A DNA stretch of 64,000 nucleotides from Bordetella parapertussis. Lineage in GTDB: Bacteria; Pseudomonadota; Gammaproteobacteria; Burkholderiales; Burkholderiaceae_B. Shown here one piece after another: positions 17,706 through 25,966 of the stretch. A program made the translations under genes and the position numbers. The notes under the pieces were generated by a model. That model saw only the letters and a list, made by a program, of their open reading frames with translations, ran no database searches and was not told where the DNA came from. Each line of letters opens with the position of its first letter. Within the stretch, counting starts at the first letter, position 1. The stretch is taken from positions 1 through 64,000 of the forward strand of contig CAMDFD010000002.1 in the NCBI GenBank assembly GCA_945897365.1, read 5' to 3'.

Positions 17706-18672
17706 TGATTTCTCTAGAAAGGGATGAAGAATGATTGGTTGATATCTTAGCGCCGATATGCAGTTGACGGCGCGCCTTGGCTAATTCGTACTGTTTTTGA
17801 CGCTCACGTGCGTGCTTTTTTTGCTCATCGTCACCCTTGGCAAAACAGCGCGGGCAACTCACGCCCTTTTCAAACTCGGAGGACTGCATCGCGCCATCCG
17901 GTAAAGGATCGCGGCAGTTATGACACAGCTGACGCCCAGAGCGCTGCAGATGATGATCGACAGACACGCGATCATCAAAAACGAAACACTCCCCTTTCCA
18001 TTGGCTGTGCTCTGGAGGAATTTCCTCGAGGTATTTGAGAATCCCACCTTCGAGGTGATAGACCTCGTCAAAACCCTTGGCGCGCATCAGCGCAGTGGAT
18101 TTTTCGCAGCGAATTCCACCGGTGCAAAACATTGCAACCTTGGGTTTTTTACCTGTTTTTTCCGCGAGAACCTCAGCCTGCTCCACCCATTGCACGAGCT
18201 GGGTGAAGGTTTTGATCTTGGGATCGATCGCACCCTCAAAGGTCCCAAGCTCGACCTCGTAATCGTTGCGTGTATCGATCAACACCACAGACGGATCACG
18301 AATCAGCGCATTCCAATCCTGCGGTTTAACGTAAGTACCCGCCATGATTGTTGGACTGATCCCAGGCACTCCCATCGTCACAATCTCTTTTTTGAGACGT
18401 ACTTTCATTCGGTGAAAGGGAGGCAGATCAGACCAAGACTCCTTATGCTGCAAGGCAGCAAATTTCGGGTCTGAACGAAGATACCGCAATACGGCGTAAA
18501 CATCTGCCGGAGCACCCGCAATCGTACTGTTGATTCCTTCGCGCGCCAACAGAATCATGCCTTTTACGTTGTGCTGCTCACAAAACTCGAGCAAAGCTTG
18601 TTTTCGGGCAATAAAGTCTGGCAGGTCCACAAACAAGTAGAACGCTGCAGTTAAATAGGTAGATGTTGGCAT
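17695..18672 (-). CDS. trhO: tRNA uridine(34) hydroxylase TrhO (YceA family, rhodanese domain)
   Basis: Likely the oxygen-dependent tRNA U34 hydroxylase that makes 5-hydroxyuridine, the first step toward cmo5U/mo5U at the wobble base. The protein of 325 residues has the TrhO N-terminal acylphosphatase-like domain (LAREGINSTIAGAP, residues about 41-54), a rhodanese domain with IDTRNDYEVELGTFEGA and the active loop MFCTGGIRCEKSTA around residues 182-195 (cysteine essential in the family), and a four-cysteine C-terminal motif (CHNC, CPRC). The last 30 residues are a lysine-rich tail. The assignment is strong because the CTGGIRCEK loop and the two flanking domains are all present. Confidence 0.93.
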   Translation of the reverse strand: MPTSTYLTAAFYLFVDLPDFIARKQALLEFCEQHNVKGMILLAREGINSTIAGAPADVYAVLRYLRSDPKFAALQHKESWSDLPPFHRMKVRLKKEIVTMGVPGISPTIMAGTYVKPQDWNALIRDPSVVLIDTRNDYEVELGTFEGAIDPKIKTFTQLVQWVEQAEVLAEKTGKKPKVAMFCTGGIRCEKSTALMRAKGFDEVYHLEGGILKYLEEIPPEHSQWKGECFVFDDRVSVDHHLQRSGRQLCHNCRDPLPDGAMQSSEFEKGVSCPRCFAKGDDEQKKHARERQKQYELAKARRQLHIGAKISTNHSSSLSREINEN

Positions 18673-18710
18673 AGAGTGATTGTGCCTTTTTGGTCGGCAT
18701 CAGTAAAGGT

Positions 18711-18772
18711 CCATGCACGTCCATGCACGTCTTGATCATGGCACTTGTTGATCGTGTACTTGTTGATCATGT
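18711..18772 (+). repeat. two adjacent short tandem repeats upstream of a Bug gene
   Basis: A 10 bp unit CCATGCACGT occurs twice in tandem (18711-18730). After a 12 bp spacer, a 15 bp unit ACTTGTTGATCRTGT occurs twice (18743-18772) with one mismatch. Both lie between divergent trhO and the Bug gene starting at 18864. They could be duplicated regulator-binding sites or slippage products. Confidence 0.6.
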
Positions 18773-18863
18773 AGAGGCTAGGGAAGATCCCACCAAAATT
18801 ATTGACTCGACACCTCCTCATTATGCTAAAAAGAAATCCCCTTTAGGAGCTTGGATAAAATCA

Positions 18864-19823
18864 ATGAAGAAGTTACAAACTCTACTTGGCATTGCCACCC
18901 TCACTTTATCGGTAAGTGTTTTTGCGCAAGCCTACCCTAACAAACCCATTACGCTCGTGATTCCTTTCGCAGCGGGAAGCGGCACGGACGGGGTGGCACG
19001 TAACGTTGCCCAAAAGTTGTCTGAGCGTCTCAAGCAACCTGTCGTCGTTGAAAACAAAGCAGGTGCAAGCGCACAGATCGCCGCCCAGTATGTCGCCAAA
19101 GCAGCACCCGATGGCTACACACTCTTCATGACCACCAACACCTCGCACTCAGCGAATCCCTGGATGTTTAAAACCCTCAGCTACGATCCGATCAAGGACT
19201 TCACGCCGATCGCACGCGTCGGTGAGTTGCCTTTCGCCATGGCGATCAATCCAAAACTGCCTGTCAAAAACTTGCAGGAATTCATTGACTACGCGAAAAA
19301 AAATCCAGGCAAGCTTTCCTATGCAACACCTAACAGCACCTCCCTGGTGGCAATGGAAACGATTAAGCGTATTGCAGGCCTTGATATTGTCGGCATCCCA
19401 TACAAAGCCAGCCCCCAAGCGATGACAGATCTCATCGCAGGTCAGGTGCAGGTGTATGTCGTTGACTTAGGTTCAGGCATGGGTGCACTCAAGTCTGATC
19501 GTGTGCGTACTCTCGCCGTCACTACAGCCAAAGGTTCAAAAAGCTTTCCTACCGTACCCTCCATTGCCAGCACCGTGAAGGGCTTTGATCTCACCTCCTG
19601 GAATGGTATTTTTGGTCCTGCCAACCTGCCACGTCCAATCGTGGACAAGCTCAATGCTGAACTGCAAGCTGTTTTCGCCGATAAAGACTTTCAGCAAAAA
19701 CTTGCCGCAACCGGATTTGAGCTAGATCCAACGAAAACCCCTGAGGAGTTCGCCAAATACGTGGATTTCCAGCTCAAGCACTGGGGTGAGATGCTACGCG
19801 GTGCGGGTGTCAAACCTGAATAA
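18864..19823 (+). CDS. Bug/TctC family substrate-binding protein
   Basis: Third Bug receptor, 319 residues from the ATG at 18864. That start is chosen because it gives a signal peptide (MKKLQTLLGIATLTLSVSVFAQA) and has AGGAGC upstream; the longer in-frame extension from 18690 runs through the repeats and has no family sequence. Motifs: IPFAAGSGTDGVARNVAQKL, ENKAGASAQIAAQYVAKA, YATPNSTSLVAMETIKR (which deviates from the usual S-x-G-x-G-S loop) and IPYKASPQAMTDLIAGQ in place of the common YKGGG. These changes in ligand loops suggest a different ligand from the other two receptors. A cupin gene follows 18 bases later. Confidence 0.93.
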   Translation: MKKLQTLLGIATLTLSVSVFAQAYPNKPITLVIPFAAGSGTDGVARNVAQKLSERLKQPVVVENKAGASAQIAAQYVAKAAPDGYTLFMTTNTSHSANPWMFKTLSYDPIKDFTPIARVGELPFAMAINPKLPVKNLQEFIDYAKKNPGKLSYATPNSTSLVAMETIKRIAGLDIVGIPYKASPQAMTDLIAGQVQVYVVDLGSGMGALKSDRVRTLAVTTAKGSKSFPTVPSIASTVKGFDLTSWNGIFGPANLPRPIVDKLNAELQAVFADKDFQQKLAATGFELDPTKTPEEFAKYVDFQLKHWGEMLRGAGVKPE

Positions 19824-19841
19824 AAAGGAATGACCGGCATC

Positions 19842-20219
19842 ATGACCTCAAAATATCTGATCAAGGAGGCGAGCGTTCAACCCTACTCGCCTGCCAATCA
19901 CCATGAAACCAGCAATCGTCGACTGATTGGTGCCGACAATGTCGGTGCCAAACATATCGAAGTCGTGTTGGGAACCATTGCGCGCGGGGGTGGTGCGCTA
20001 CCTCATGCGCATCCGGGTCTTGAACAGGTCTGTTACTTGCTCGCTGGCTCAGCACATGTCGAAGTCGACGGTGAAGCCTTTGAAATGGTGGTTGGAGATA
20101 CTTGTTTTTTCCCGGCCGACAAAATGCATGTCTTTTCTGTGACGAGTGTCGAGCCTGCCCGAGTGTTGGTGATGTATGGCCCGCCTTATGGTGAACACCC
20201 CGATCGGGTCAGACGCTAG
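19842..20219 (+). CDS. cupin domain-containing protein
   Basis: Small single-domain cupin of 125 residues. Cupin motif 1 is ALPHAHPGLEQVCYLLAGSAHVEV (H, H, E metal ligands, about residues 51-74) and motif 2 is GDTCFFPADKMHVF (third histidine, about residues 84-97). The ATG at 19842 is used because the AAAAGGA ribosome-binding site at 19823-19829 is too close to an ATG at 19830; either start changes only four residues. It follows the Bug receptor closely and may be in its operon. The role is unknown; small cupins of this type act as isomerases, dioxygenases or sugar-binding proteins. A strong terminator follows. Confidence 0.85.
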   Translation: MTSKYLIKEASVQPYSPANHHETSNRRLIGADNVGAKHIEVVLGTIARGGGALPHAHPGLEQVCYLLAGSAHVEVDGEAFEMVVGDTCFFPADKMHVFSVTSVEPARVLVMYGPPYGEHPDRVRR

Positions 20220-20249
20220 CATCCTGATCTTTTTTGGACGTGAAAAAAG

Positions 20250-20277
20250 CCGCCTTTGAAAAAAGGCGGTTTTTTTT
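20250..20277 (+). terminator. rho-independent terminator after the cupin gene
   Basis: CCGCCTTT and AAAGGCGG form an 8 bp stem around a four-base loop, followed by eight T. It ends the Bug-cupin transcript about 30 bp after the stop. Confidence 0.92.
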
Positions 20278-20458
20278 ATTTTGTAACAGCGCAGTGACCA
20301 CCGCTCGAAGGCTTTCCAGAACCAGCCGCGATTAATGGAGGCTCATTACGAAGATCCACTGGCGGAGATACTGCGGTATCCCAAACCAGAAACGAAACCA
20401 AACACACCCAAAAAATCATTTGATATTTTGTTGACGAGGGGATCATTTTTATCGACCC

Positions 20459-21532
20459 TTAGAATTGGTAGTGACGGCGGATACGCACACCGATTAGTGT
20501 GCCTGCAAAAGCCAGAGGCACCCAGATCCAACCATGCACGCTACCTGTTGAGATCCCGCTGAGCATGGCACCAATGTTGCAACCAAACGCTAGACGCGAG
20601 CTATAGCCCATCAGAAAACCTGCCACTAACCCAACCATCCACTGCGTGGAGGTTAAGGGTTTGCTGTCGGAAGAGGCTCGCGCCGAAATCCATAGCGCGC
20701 CGCCCAAGATACCAATGTTTGTGATAGACGTGATGTCCATCAACACCATCTCATTGAGACGCTGGGCATTGCCCGCCTGACTCCAAAAGGCATTCGCTGC
20801 AGGATCAAATAAACCGGCAGCGTTCACAATCTTTGCTGCCCAAAGACCAAAGCCGTACACCACGCCCCAGGGCTGACCAGCGATGATCAAGTTAAGCGCG
20901 GCGAGGATGGACAACGCAAGTGCACCGATCAGCCATTTGCGATCCCACCAGGTTTTTCCCTGCCCGACCCACAATCTGGCCGCCAGGGCCATGATCGCCA
21001 AACCAAGCAAGGTGATCAATATGGCCTGAAGACTTCCAAATTCTGTCACCAAACCGATAGGCTCGATTTGACCCAGTTTGAGCCAATCACCGACTTGCAC
21101 GGAGCCCAAAAAACTCCCCAGAGCGAAGAGCGGCAAAATACCCATGTTCAGTGGGATACCAAGACCCGCTTTGTACAAGGTACCAGACCCGCAACCATCG
21201 GCAATCTGCATAGTCAGCCCGAACACAAAGGCACCCACGAGCAAGCTGATACTCGGAGGACCCAGTGCTGCAGTCAACTCGGGATATTGTCCAAGCAAAG
21301 TCAGAGAAAACACTGAAGCCAAGGCAAGCAAGACTAACTGTCCCATCACACCTCTTGGGTCTCGCTGCTCGATCAATTGACGCCACCCCGTCGTAAACCC
21401 AAACCGAGCCCCTGCCAGAGCCGCCCCCATACCAATACCAACCGCAAACAACACGGCTTGACGGATGGACACTGTCCAAGCCAAAAATATAAAGAACAAA
21501 AACAGCAATACGCTTAGGGGGAGGCGTTTCAT
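20459..21532 (-). CDS. YeeE/YedE (TsuA-like) sulfur-compound permease
   Basis: Polytopic membrane protein of 357 residues with about nine to ten hydrophobic segments, belonging to the YeeE/YedE family, for which TsuA is a thiosulfate importer. Conserved cysteine segments are clear: MQIADGCGSGTLYKAG near residue 110 and LAFGCNIGAMLSGISTGSVHGW near residue 325. In TsuA these cysteines line the channel and relay the thiosulfate ion. Its start lies about 50 bp after the end of a periplasmic rhodanese on the same strand, which supports a thiosulfate or related sulfane-sulfur uptake role. The substrate assignment is inference from family and neighbour. Confidence 0.88.
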   Translation of the reverse strand: MKRLPLSVLLFLFFIFLAWTVSIRQAVLFAVGIGMGAALAGARFGFTTGWRQLIEQRDPRGVMGQLVLLALASVFSLTLLGQYPELTAALGPPSISLLVGAFVFGLTMQIADGCGSGTLYKAGLGIPLNMGILPLFALGSFLGSVQVGDWLKLGQIEPIGLVTEFGSLQAILITLLGLAIMALAARLWVGQGKTWWDRKWLIGALALSILAALNLIIAGQPWGVVYGFGLWAAKIVNAAGLFDPAANAFWSQAGNAQRLNEMVLMDITSITNIGILGGALWISARASSDSKPLTSTQWMVGLVAGFLMGYSSRLAFGCNIGAMLSGISTGSVHGWIWVPLAFAGTLIGVRIRRHYQF

Positions 21533-21548
21533 ATCAATGTGTTGCTTG

Positions 21549-21590
21549 AATAAAGCTTATTTAATAAAGCTTATTTAATAAAACTTATTT
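21549..21590 (+). repeat. 14 bp unit in three tandem copies
   Basis: AATAAAGCTTATTT is repeated perfectly at 21549 and 21563, with a third copy at 21577 differing by one base. The unit is itself a palindrome. The array sits between the rhodanese and permease genes and includes the rhodanese stop codon (21585-21587). It may be slippage, or an mRNA structural element between the two genes. Confidence 0.85.
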
Positions 21591-22520
21591 ATTAGCGAGC
21601 CACAACTGGCCATCGATATACAACTGTTTTAAACGGTTGGGCACATTATCCATGGGGAGCGCACCCTCAGCCTGGGTCCAGTCAACCATGGAGCCGGCAT
21701 AAAGCTTCACGTTTTTCTGGCCGACTAACTCTGACAAGACAAACCAGTTTGTAGCAGCCCAGTGACCTGTATTGCAAAAAGAGACCGTTTCTTGGTCCAA
21801 TTTAACAGGCGTTGAAGAAACCAGCTTTTTTGCTTCGCCAGCGGAAACAACCGAGGAGCTGTTTGGCTCAAACCACTTGGAATGCTCAACGTTGACTGCA
21901 CCTTTCAGCGTGCCAGGTACCTTAGCAGCGGTATGGCGGGTCGAACCATCAAAAAATGCAACAGGACGCGCATCGACCAACTGAGCTTGACCCGCGTTAA
22001 CCTTCGCCACAACCTCTTCGCGTGTCGCAATCATATTTTGATTGATTGTTGGAACAAAAGAACTGGCCGTCGCAGTGGCAGGCTTGTTGTCCAAAGAAAA
22101 ACCCGCTGCTTGCCAAGACTTGAGACCACCATTCAAGATGGAGAGGTGTTGCAGACCCAATACTTTGAGTGTCCAGTACACGCGCGCAGCCGCACCAAAA
22201 TCGGTATCGTCTTTACCCGAGGACGTGACGATGACATGGGTGTCAGGCGTCAAACCCAAACGCTGCACGAGTTTGGTCAAGTTTGCTTGCGCAGGAAGTT
22301 CACCTGGATTTCTCGCAGGACCACGCCACGTCCCATAAGGCGCATTCAAGGCCCCAGGAATATGACCTGCCGCATAAGACTTTGGATCGCGAATATCGAG
22401 GATGACCGTATTGGGCGCGCTCAGCCCTGCTTGTACAGTTGGCGCGGATAAAAGAGGTTCGGCTGCAAACGCATTCACAGAAAGCAGTAAACCTAAGAAA
22501 TATGCAGCTATTTTTTTCAT
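21585..22520 (-). CDS. periplasmic tandem-rhodanese sulfurtransferase
   Basis: Exported sulfurtransferase of 311 residues. The start is the ATG at 22520, which gives a signal peptide (KKIAAYFLGLLLSVNAFA). Two rhodanese domains follow. The first (about residues 20-145) has ILDIRDPKSYAAGHIPGA and AARVYWTLKVLG, but its active loop reads VTSSGKDD with no cysteine, so it is probably structural. The second has LVDARPVAFFDG and the loop SFCNTGHWAATNWF with the catalytic cysteine at about residue 250. The loop C-N-T-G-H-W-A differs from the classical C-R-x-G-x-R. It precedes the YeeE-type permease, which suggests transfer of periplasmic sulfane sulfur to the importer. Confidence 0.92.
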   Translation of the reverse strand: MKKIAAYFLGLLLSVNAFAAEPLLSAPTVQAGLSAPNTVILDIRDPKSYAAGHIPGALNAPYGTWRGPARNPGELPAQANLTKLVQRLGLTPDTHVIVTSSGKDDTDFGAAARVYWTLKVLGLQHLSILNGGLKSWQAAGFSLDNKPATATASSFVPTINQNMIATREEVVAKVNAGQAQLVDARPVAFFDGSTRHTAAKVPGTLKGAVNVEHSKWFEPNSSSVVSAGEAKKLVSSTPVKLDQETVSFCNTGHWAATNWFVLSELVGQKNVKLYAGSMVDWTQAEGALPMDNVPNRLKQLYIDGQLWLANK

Positions 22521-22657
22521 GACCGAAAATGCCTGTGAAAAATGGTTGAGGAAGACATTTTGCACCTAGCCTCCCCAAAGCTAAAGTACATATTTCCTAT
22601 CTTTATATAACCAAAAAGAATATAGAGTTAAAATAAAGGCAGGATTGGCAACACGTT

Positions 22658-23362
22658 CTACCATTCGATCGCCTGCCCTTTGTAGTCAATAAAAAAAGCG
22701 CCTTGATGCGCACGATCTACACCCAGCACATCCAACGCTTGCAATAAACCACTCGCGGACTCATAAGGGGTCAAGATCCCCTCTTGACCAACAAAGGGCT
22801 TAGTGAGGATTGATTGCACGGTACCTGGCTGAAGAGCGGCAATCACGGCAGACGGATTTTTACGGGCAAACTCAATTGCCGCTGTCTGCAAAAACATATT
22901 GAGCGCAGCTTTAGAGGCACGATAACCATACCAGCCCCCTTTTTTATTGTCAGAAATACTGCCCACGCGTGCGGAAAGCTTGGCATAAATCGCGCGCCCC
23001 GAGACCAGGCGCGGCAAGAAATGCTTCAATAACAAAGCCGGTCCAATCGCATTGACTTGAAAACTACGCATCAAGTGCGTTGAATTTAACGCACCCAAAT
23101 GCTTTTCAGGACCCTTGCCGTCGATCATCAAGGCACCCGTCGCATCCACGATTAGCGCAAAAGGACCCGACCGACTCACCTGCGTGGATACCTGAATCAT
23201 CGATGCTTCGTTTTCCAAGGAAAATTCAGGGAAATGCGCACGAGAAACTTCTACAACCTCGGCACAATTGGGATCGCTTCGCAACACCGAAACAAAACCA
23301 GCACCAATCGCCCCGGTCGCACCAATCACTAGCGCGCGATAGCCCTCTCCCAGACTTTTCAT
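22658..23362 (-). CDS. SDR family short-chain oxidoreductase, CsgA (C-factor)-like
   Basis: Short-chain dehydrogenase of 234 residues. The nucleotide loop is VIGATGAIGAGF near the N-terminus, the NNAG position is replaced by VDATGAL, and the active tyrosine and lysine are in WYGYRASKAALNMF (about residues 143-156) with a serine at about 130 in KLSARVGSI. The end lacks the long substrate loop of ketoreductases, as in C-factor-like SDRs. The start overlaps the mnhG stop by four bases (ATGA), so it is translated from the antiporter mRNA. Substrate unknown; the tie to a cation antiporter is not obvious and may only be positional. Confidence 0.88.
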   Translation of the reverse strand: MKSLGEGYRALVIGATGAIGAGFVSVLRSDPNCAEVVEVSRAHFPEFSLENEASMIQVSTQVSRSGPFALIVDATGALMIDGKGPEKHLGALNSTHLMRSFQVNAIGPALLLKHFLPRLVSGRAIYAKLSARVGSISDNKKGGWYGYRASKAALNMFLQTAAIEFARKNPSAVIAALQPGTVQSILTKPFVGQEGILTPYESASGLLQALDVLGVDRAHQGAFFIDYKGQAIEW

Positions 23363-23661
23363 TCAGGTAGACGCGCTTTTGATTTTAATTTGAGCCTAAG
23401 TGCCGCTTGTGAAAGTAAATGTGCACTGACAGGCGCTGTCACAAACACGAACAACGTAATGATCAACTCGTGAATCAACACGCTCTCGTTCAACGCATAG
23501 ACCATAGAGGCGAGTAAGACACCACCCACGCCTAGCGTCGAAGACTTGGTTGGGGCATGCAGTCGCATAAAAAACTCAGGCAAGCGAACAAGACCAATCG
23601 AACCCACCAGGATAAAAAAAGCCCCGATCAACAACAATACAGAGGTAATGACTTCAAGCAT
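23359..23661 (-). CDS. mnhG: Na+/H+ antiporter subunit G (Mrp/Mnh/Pha)
   Basis: Small membrane subunit of 100 residues with three hydrophobic segments. The family features LIGAFFILVGSIGLVRLPEFFMRLHAPTKSSTLGVGG lie at residues about 11-47, and the R-L-H-A-P-T-K stretch is diagnostic of MnhG/PhaG. It is the last of six consecutive antiporter genes and overlaps the SDR gene by four bases. MnhG is needed for assembly and activity of the complex but has no known separate catalysis. Symbols mnh, mrp and pha are used for the same family. Confidence 0.93.
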   Translation of the reverse strand: MLEVITSVLLLIGAFFILVGSIGLVRLPEFFMRLHAPTKSSTLGVGGVLLASMVYALNESVLIHELIITLFVFVTAPVSAHLLSQAALRLKLKSKARLPE

Positions 23662-23676
23662 GATCGTCTCCCGTCC

Positions 23677-23946
23677 TCAATCCATCACATCACCGCGCGC
23701 GATATAGCGTGCAAGTGCGACGGTCGCCACAAAGCCCATCAGCGCAATCAGCAACGCCGCCTCAAAATAAATAGAACTATTGTCAGAGATCCCTAACACA
23801 ACCAGCAAGGCGACAGCATTGACATACAGCGTATCCAACGCAAGAATCCTGTCTGGTGCATCAGGACCTTTGATGAGCCGATAAAGGGTCAGCGCCATCG
23901 ATACTGCGATCGCGACCAAAGCAATTTTGATTGAAATGTCTAGCAT
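23677..23946 (-). CDS. mnhF: Na+/H+ antiporter subunit F (Mrp/Mnh/Pha)
   Basis: Small membrane subunit of 89 residues with three helices. The conserved middle reads YRLIKGPDAPDRILALDTLYVNAVALLVVLG (residues about 22-52), and the G-P-x-x-x-D-R motif identifies MnhF/PhaF. The start overlaps the mnhE end by seven bases. In the Mrp complex this subunit is part of the small-subunit block thought to form the sodium or potassium path. Confidence 0.94.
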   Translation of the reverse strand: MLDISIKIALVAIAVSMALTLYRLIKGPDAPDRILALDTLYVNAVALLVVLGISDNSSIYFEAALLIALMGFVATVALARYIARGDVMD

Positions 23947-24428
23947 CCGAAAATCTCCAAGAGAGGTTTTTCGTAACGTTGTTGAATATCCGCGACAAGC
24001 GCTTCGGGATCACTGCAATCCAGCGCATGCACGATGAGGACCTTGTTGTCTTGCGATAAATCCGAGGAGACTGTTCCTGGCGTCATCGTAATAATGCTTG
24101 CGAGCAAGGAAATAGACATCGGCTGTGTGAGTGTGAGCGGCACATGAACAAAGACAGGATTCAAGCGGGCTGTCGGACCTAAGATTAAACGTGCCACAGC
24201 AATGTTTGCCAAGACAATATCGTAGGTGACTAGAGCGACTAAATGCAACGCCGCAAAAGCATGACGAACTGGGGGTAAATCTTTTAAAAATGGTCTACAA
24301 AGCATGGGGATGCCCCACGCCAAAAACAGCGCTAACAAGACATGCGCCGCGGAAACTTCTGCGACAAGCAACAGCCAAACCACAAACAGCAAAAACGACA
24401 GAACGGGATAAGGAAGCCAAGCTTTCAT
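23940..24428 (-). CDS. mnhE: Na+/H+ antiporter subunit E (Mrp/Mnh/Pha)
   Basis: Membrane subunit of 162 residues. It has two to three N-terminal helices followed by a cytoplasmic alpha/beta part. Diagnostic features are AWGIPMLCRPF, the helix YDIVLANIAVARLILG near residues 68-83, LASIITMTPGTVSSDLS near 112-128 and the following VLIVHALDC. The P-G-T-V/L-S segment is the family signature. The start and the mnhD stop share a base (TAATG). Length and order fit a complete operon. Confidence 0.94.
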   Translation of the reverse strand: MKAWLPYPVLSFLLFVVWLLLVAEVSAAHVLLALFLAWGIPMLCRPFLKDLPPVRHAFAALHLVALVTYDIVLANIAVARLILGPTARLNPVFVHVPLTLTQPMSISLLASIITMTPGTVSSDLSQDNKVLIVHALDCSDPEALVADIQQRYEKPLLEIFGC

Positions 24429-25966
24429 TATTTTGCCTCCGAAGGCAGAGGGCGTGGGGCGCGATCTGCTGTTTGACCAATCACTGCTTTGATGTATTGG
24501 CTTGGGGTACTGAGTTGTTGCGCGGTAGCATCCGTAAAACGCTTAAGAGGCGCGGCATACAGCACCATCAAGAGGCTGCAACCCAACAGACCTAGGATCG
24601 GCAGCCACCGCAAACTGTCCGGCGCCACAGCCTGTGGGGAGATCTCGTGAGAGGTTTTCCAAAAAATCATGCTTCCCGCGCGGGACAACGCAATCAGAAC
24701 GAACAGGCTTGAAACCAAAATTGAGCCCCAAACCCAGGGCATCGACGTGCTTTGAGTCGCACTTTGCAAAATCATGAGTTTGGCCAGAAAACCAGAGGAC
24801 AACGGCAAGCCCGCAACAATCACCGCACCTACAAGAAAGACGATTCCGAGCGAAACAGGTGTTAAGAGCATCGGTCCCTGATGGAGCTGATCCTGAGCCT
24901 CTCCTCGCGCCTGTCCAATCATTTCAGCCAGCAAAAAGAGCGCCGACATAATCAGCGTGCTGTGTGTCAAATAAAACAGTCCACCCGAAAGACCCGCCAC
25001 CCCTCCCGCCGAAACAGCAATCAAAATCGTACCCACCGAAGCGATCGTGAGATAGGCAAACAACTCAAGCAAGCGTTTAGCCGCGAGCGCACCGAGAGCC
25101 GCAAGCATCAGTGTGGCGATTGCCACAGGCAAAAGCCAAGGAGTCGTCACATCCGCCGCAGGACCTGCGTTATCTGGAAATATCAAGGTTGTGAAGCGCA
25201 AGATGGCATACACCCCAACCTTGGTCATGATGGCGAACAAGGCCGCCACGGGCGCCGAGGCACTTGAGTACGCGGCAGGTAGCCAGAAATAGAGCGGAAA
25301 TAATGCAGCCTTGATACCAAACACACCAAGCAGCATCAAGCCAGAAGAGCGAATCAGTGCAATATCTTCGGGTGCGGACTGTGCAACCACCTCAGCTAGA
25401 TGCGCCATATTGAGCGTACCCGTCACGCTGTAGAGCAAACTGACTGCAATCAAAAATACAGCAGAACCCGTCAGGTTGATCGCCACATAGTGAACCGAGG
25501 CACGCAAGCGTCTTTCGCCAAAGCCATACATTAGCAAACAATAAGACGCAATCAGCAGGACTTCAAAAAACACGAACAGATTAAATAGATCACCCGTCAA
25601 AAAGGCGCCATTAATACCCATTAACTGAAACTGAAAAAGCGCGTGAAAATATTTTCCACGCGTGTCCCAACCCTGCATCGCGTAAAACAGGGCAGCGAGT
25701 GCGACGACCGCTGTCAGCAACACCAATAGACCGGACAGACGATCCAATACCAGCACAATACCGAAGGGTGCGACCCAATCACTGAGCGCATAGGTCTGAA
25801 AAGCGCCTGTTTCTGCATCGAGGAACAAAGACACGCACACAGCGAGTAACAAGGCCGTCGATAACAAACTCAGCACACGAGTCAGCCCGAGCTGACGTCC
25901 ACAAAACAATAACAATGCGGCCGTTAAGGCCGGAAGAATGATCGGCAGAACAAGAAGATGATTCAT
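24428..25966 (-). CDS. mnhD: Na+/H+ antiporter subunit D (NuoN/NuoM-like)
   Basis: Large proton-translocating subunit of 512 residues with about 14 membrane helices, homologous to the antiporter-like subunits of respiratory complex I. The key glutamate is in NLFVFFEVLLIASYCLL near residue 135 and the key lysine in VFGIKAALFPLYFWLPAAYSSASAPVAAL near residue 220. A further lysine occurs in IMTKVGVYAILR near 250. All are the residues expected in the proton path. The start overlaps mnhC. With MnhA it makes up the proton channels of the complex. Confidence 0.95.
   Translation of the reverse strand: MNHLLVLPIILPALTAALLLFCGRQLGLTRVLSLLSTALLLAVCVSLFLDAETGAFQTYALSDWVAPFGIVLVLDRLSGLLVLLTAVVALAALFYAMQGWDTRGKYFHALFQFQLMGINGAFLTGDLFNLFVFFEVLLIASYCLLMYGFGERRLRASVHYVAINLTGSAVFLIAVSLLYSVTGTLNMAHLAEVVAQSAPEDIALIRSSGLMLLGVFGIKAALFPLYFWLPAAYSSASAPVAALFAIMTKVGVYAILRFTTLIFPDNAGPAADVTTPWLLPVAIATLMLAALGALAAKRLLELFAYLTIASVGTILIAVSAGGVAGLSGGLFYLTHSTLIMSALFLLAEMIGQARGEAQDQLHQGPMLLTPVSLGIVFLVGAVIVAGLPLSSGFLAKLMILQSATQSTSMPWVWGSILVSSLFVLIALSRAGSMIFWKTSHEISPQAVAPDSLRWLPILGLLGCSLLMVLYAAPLKRFTDATAQQLSTPSQYIKAVIGQTADRAPRPLPSEAK

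Noticed and set aside
18690..18863. Longer start for the third Bug receptor
   Set aside because: It runs through tandem repeats and would hide the signal peptide; the ATG at 18864 has a good ribosome-binding site.
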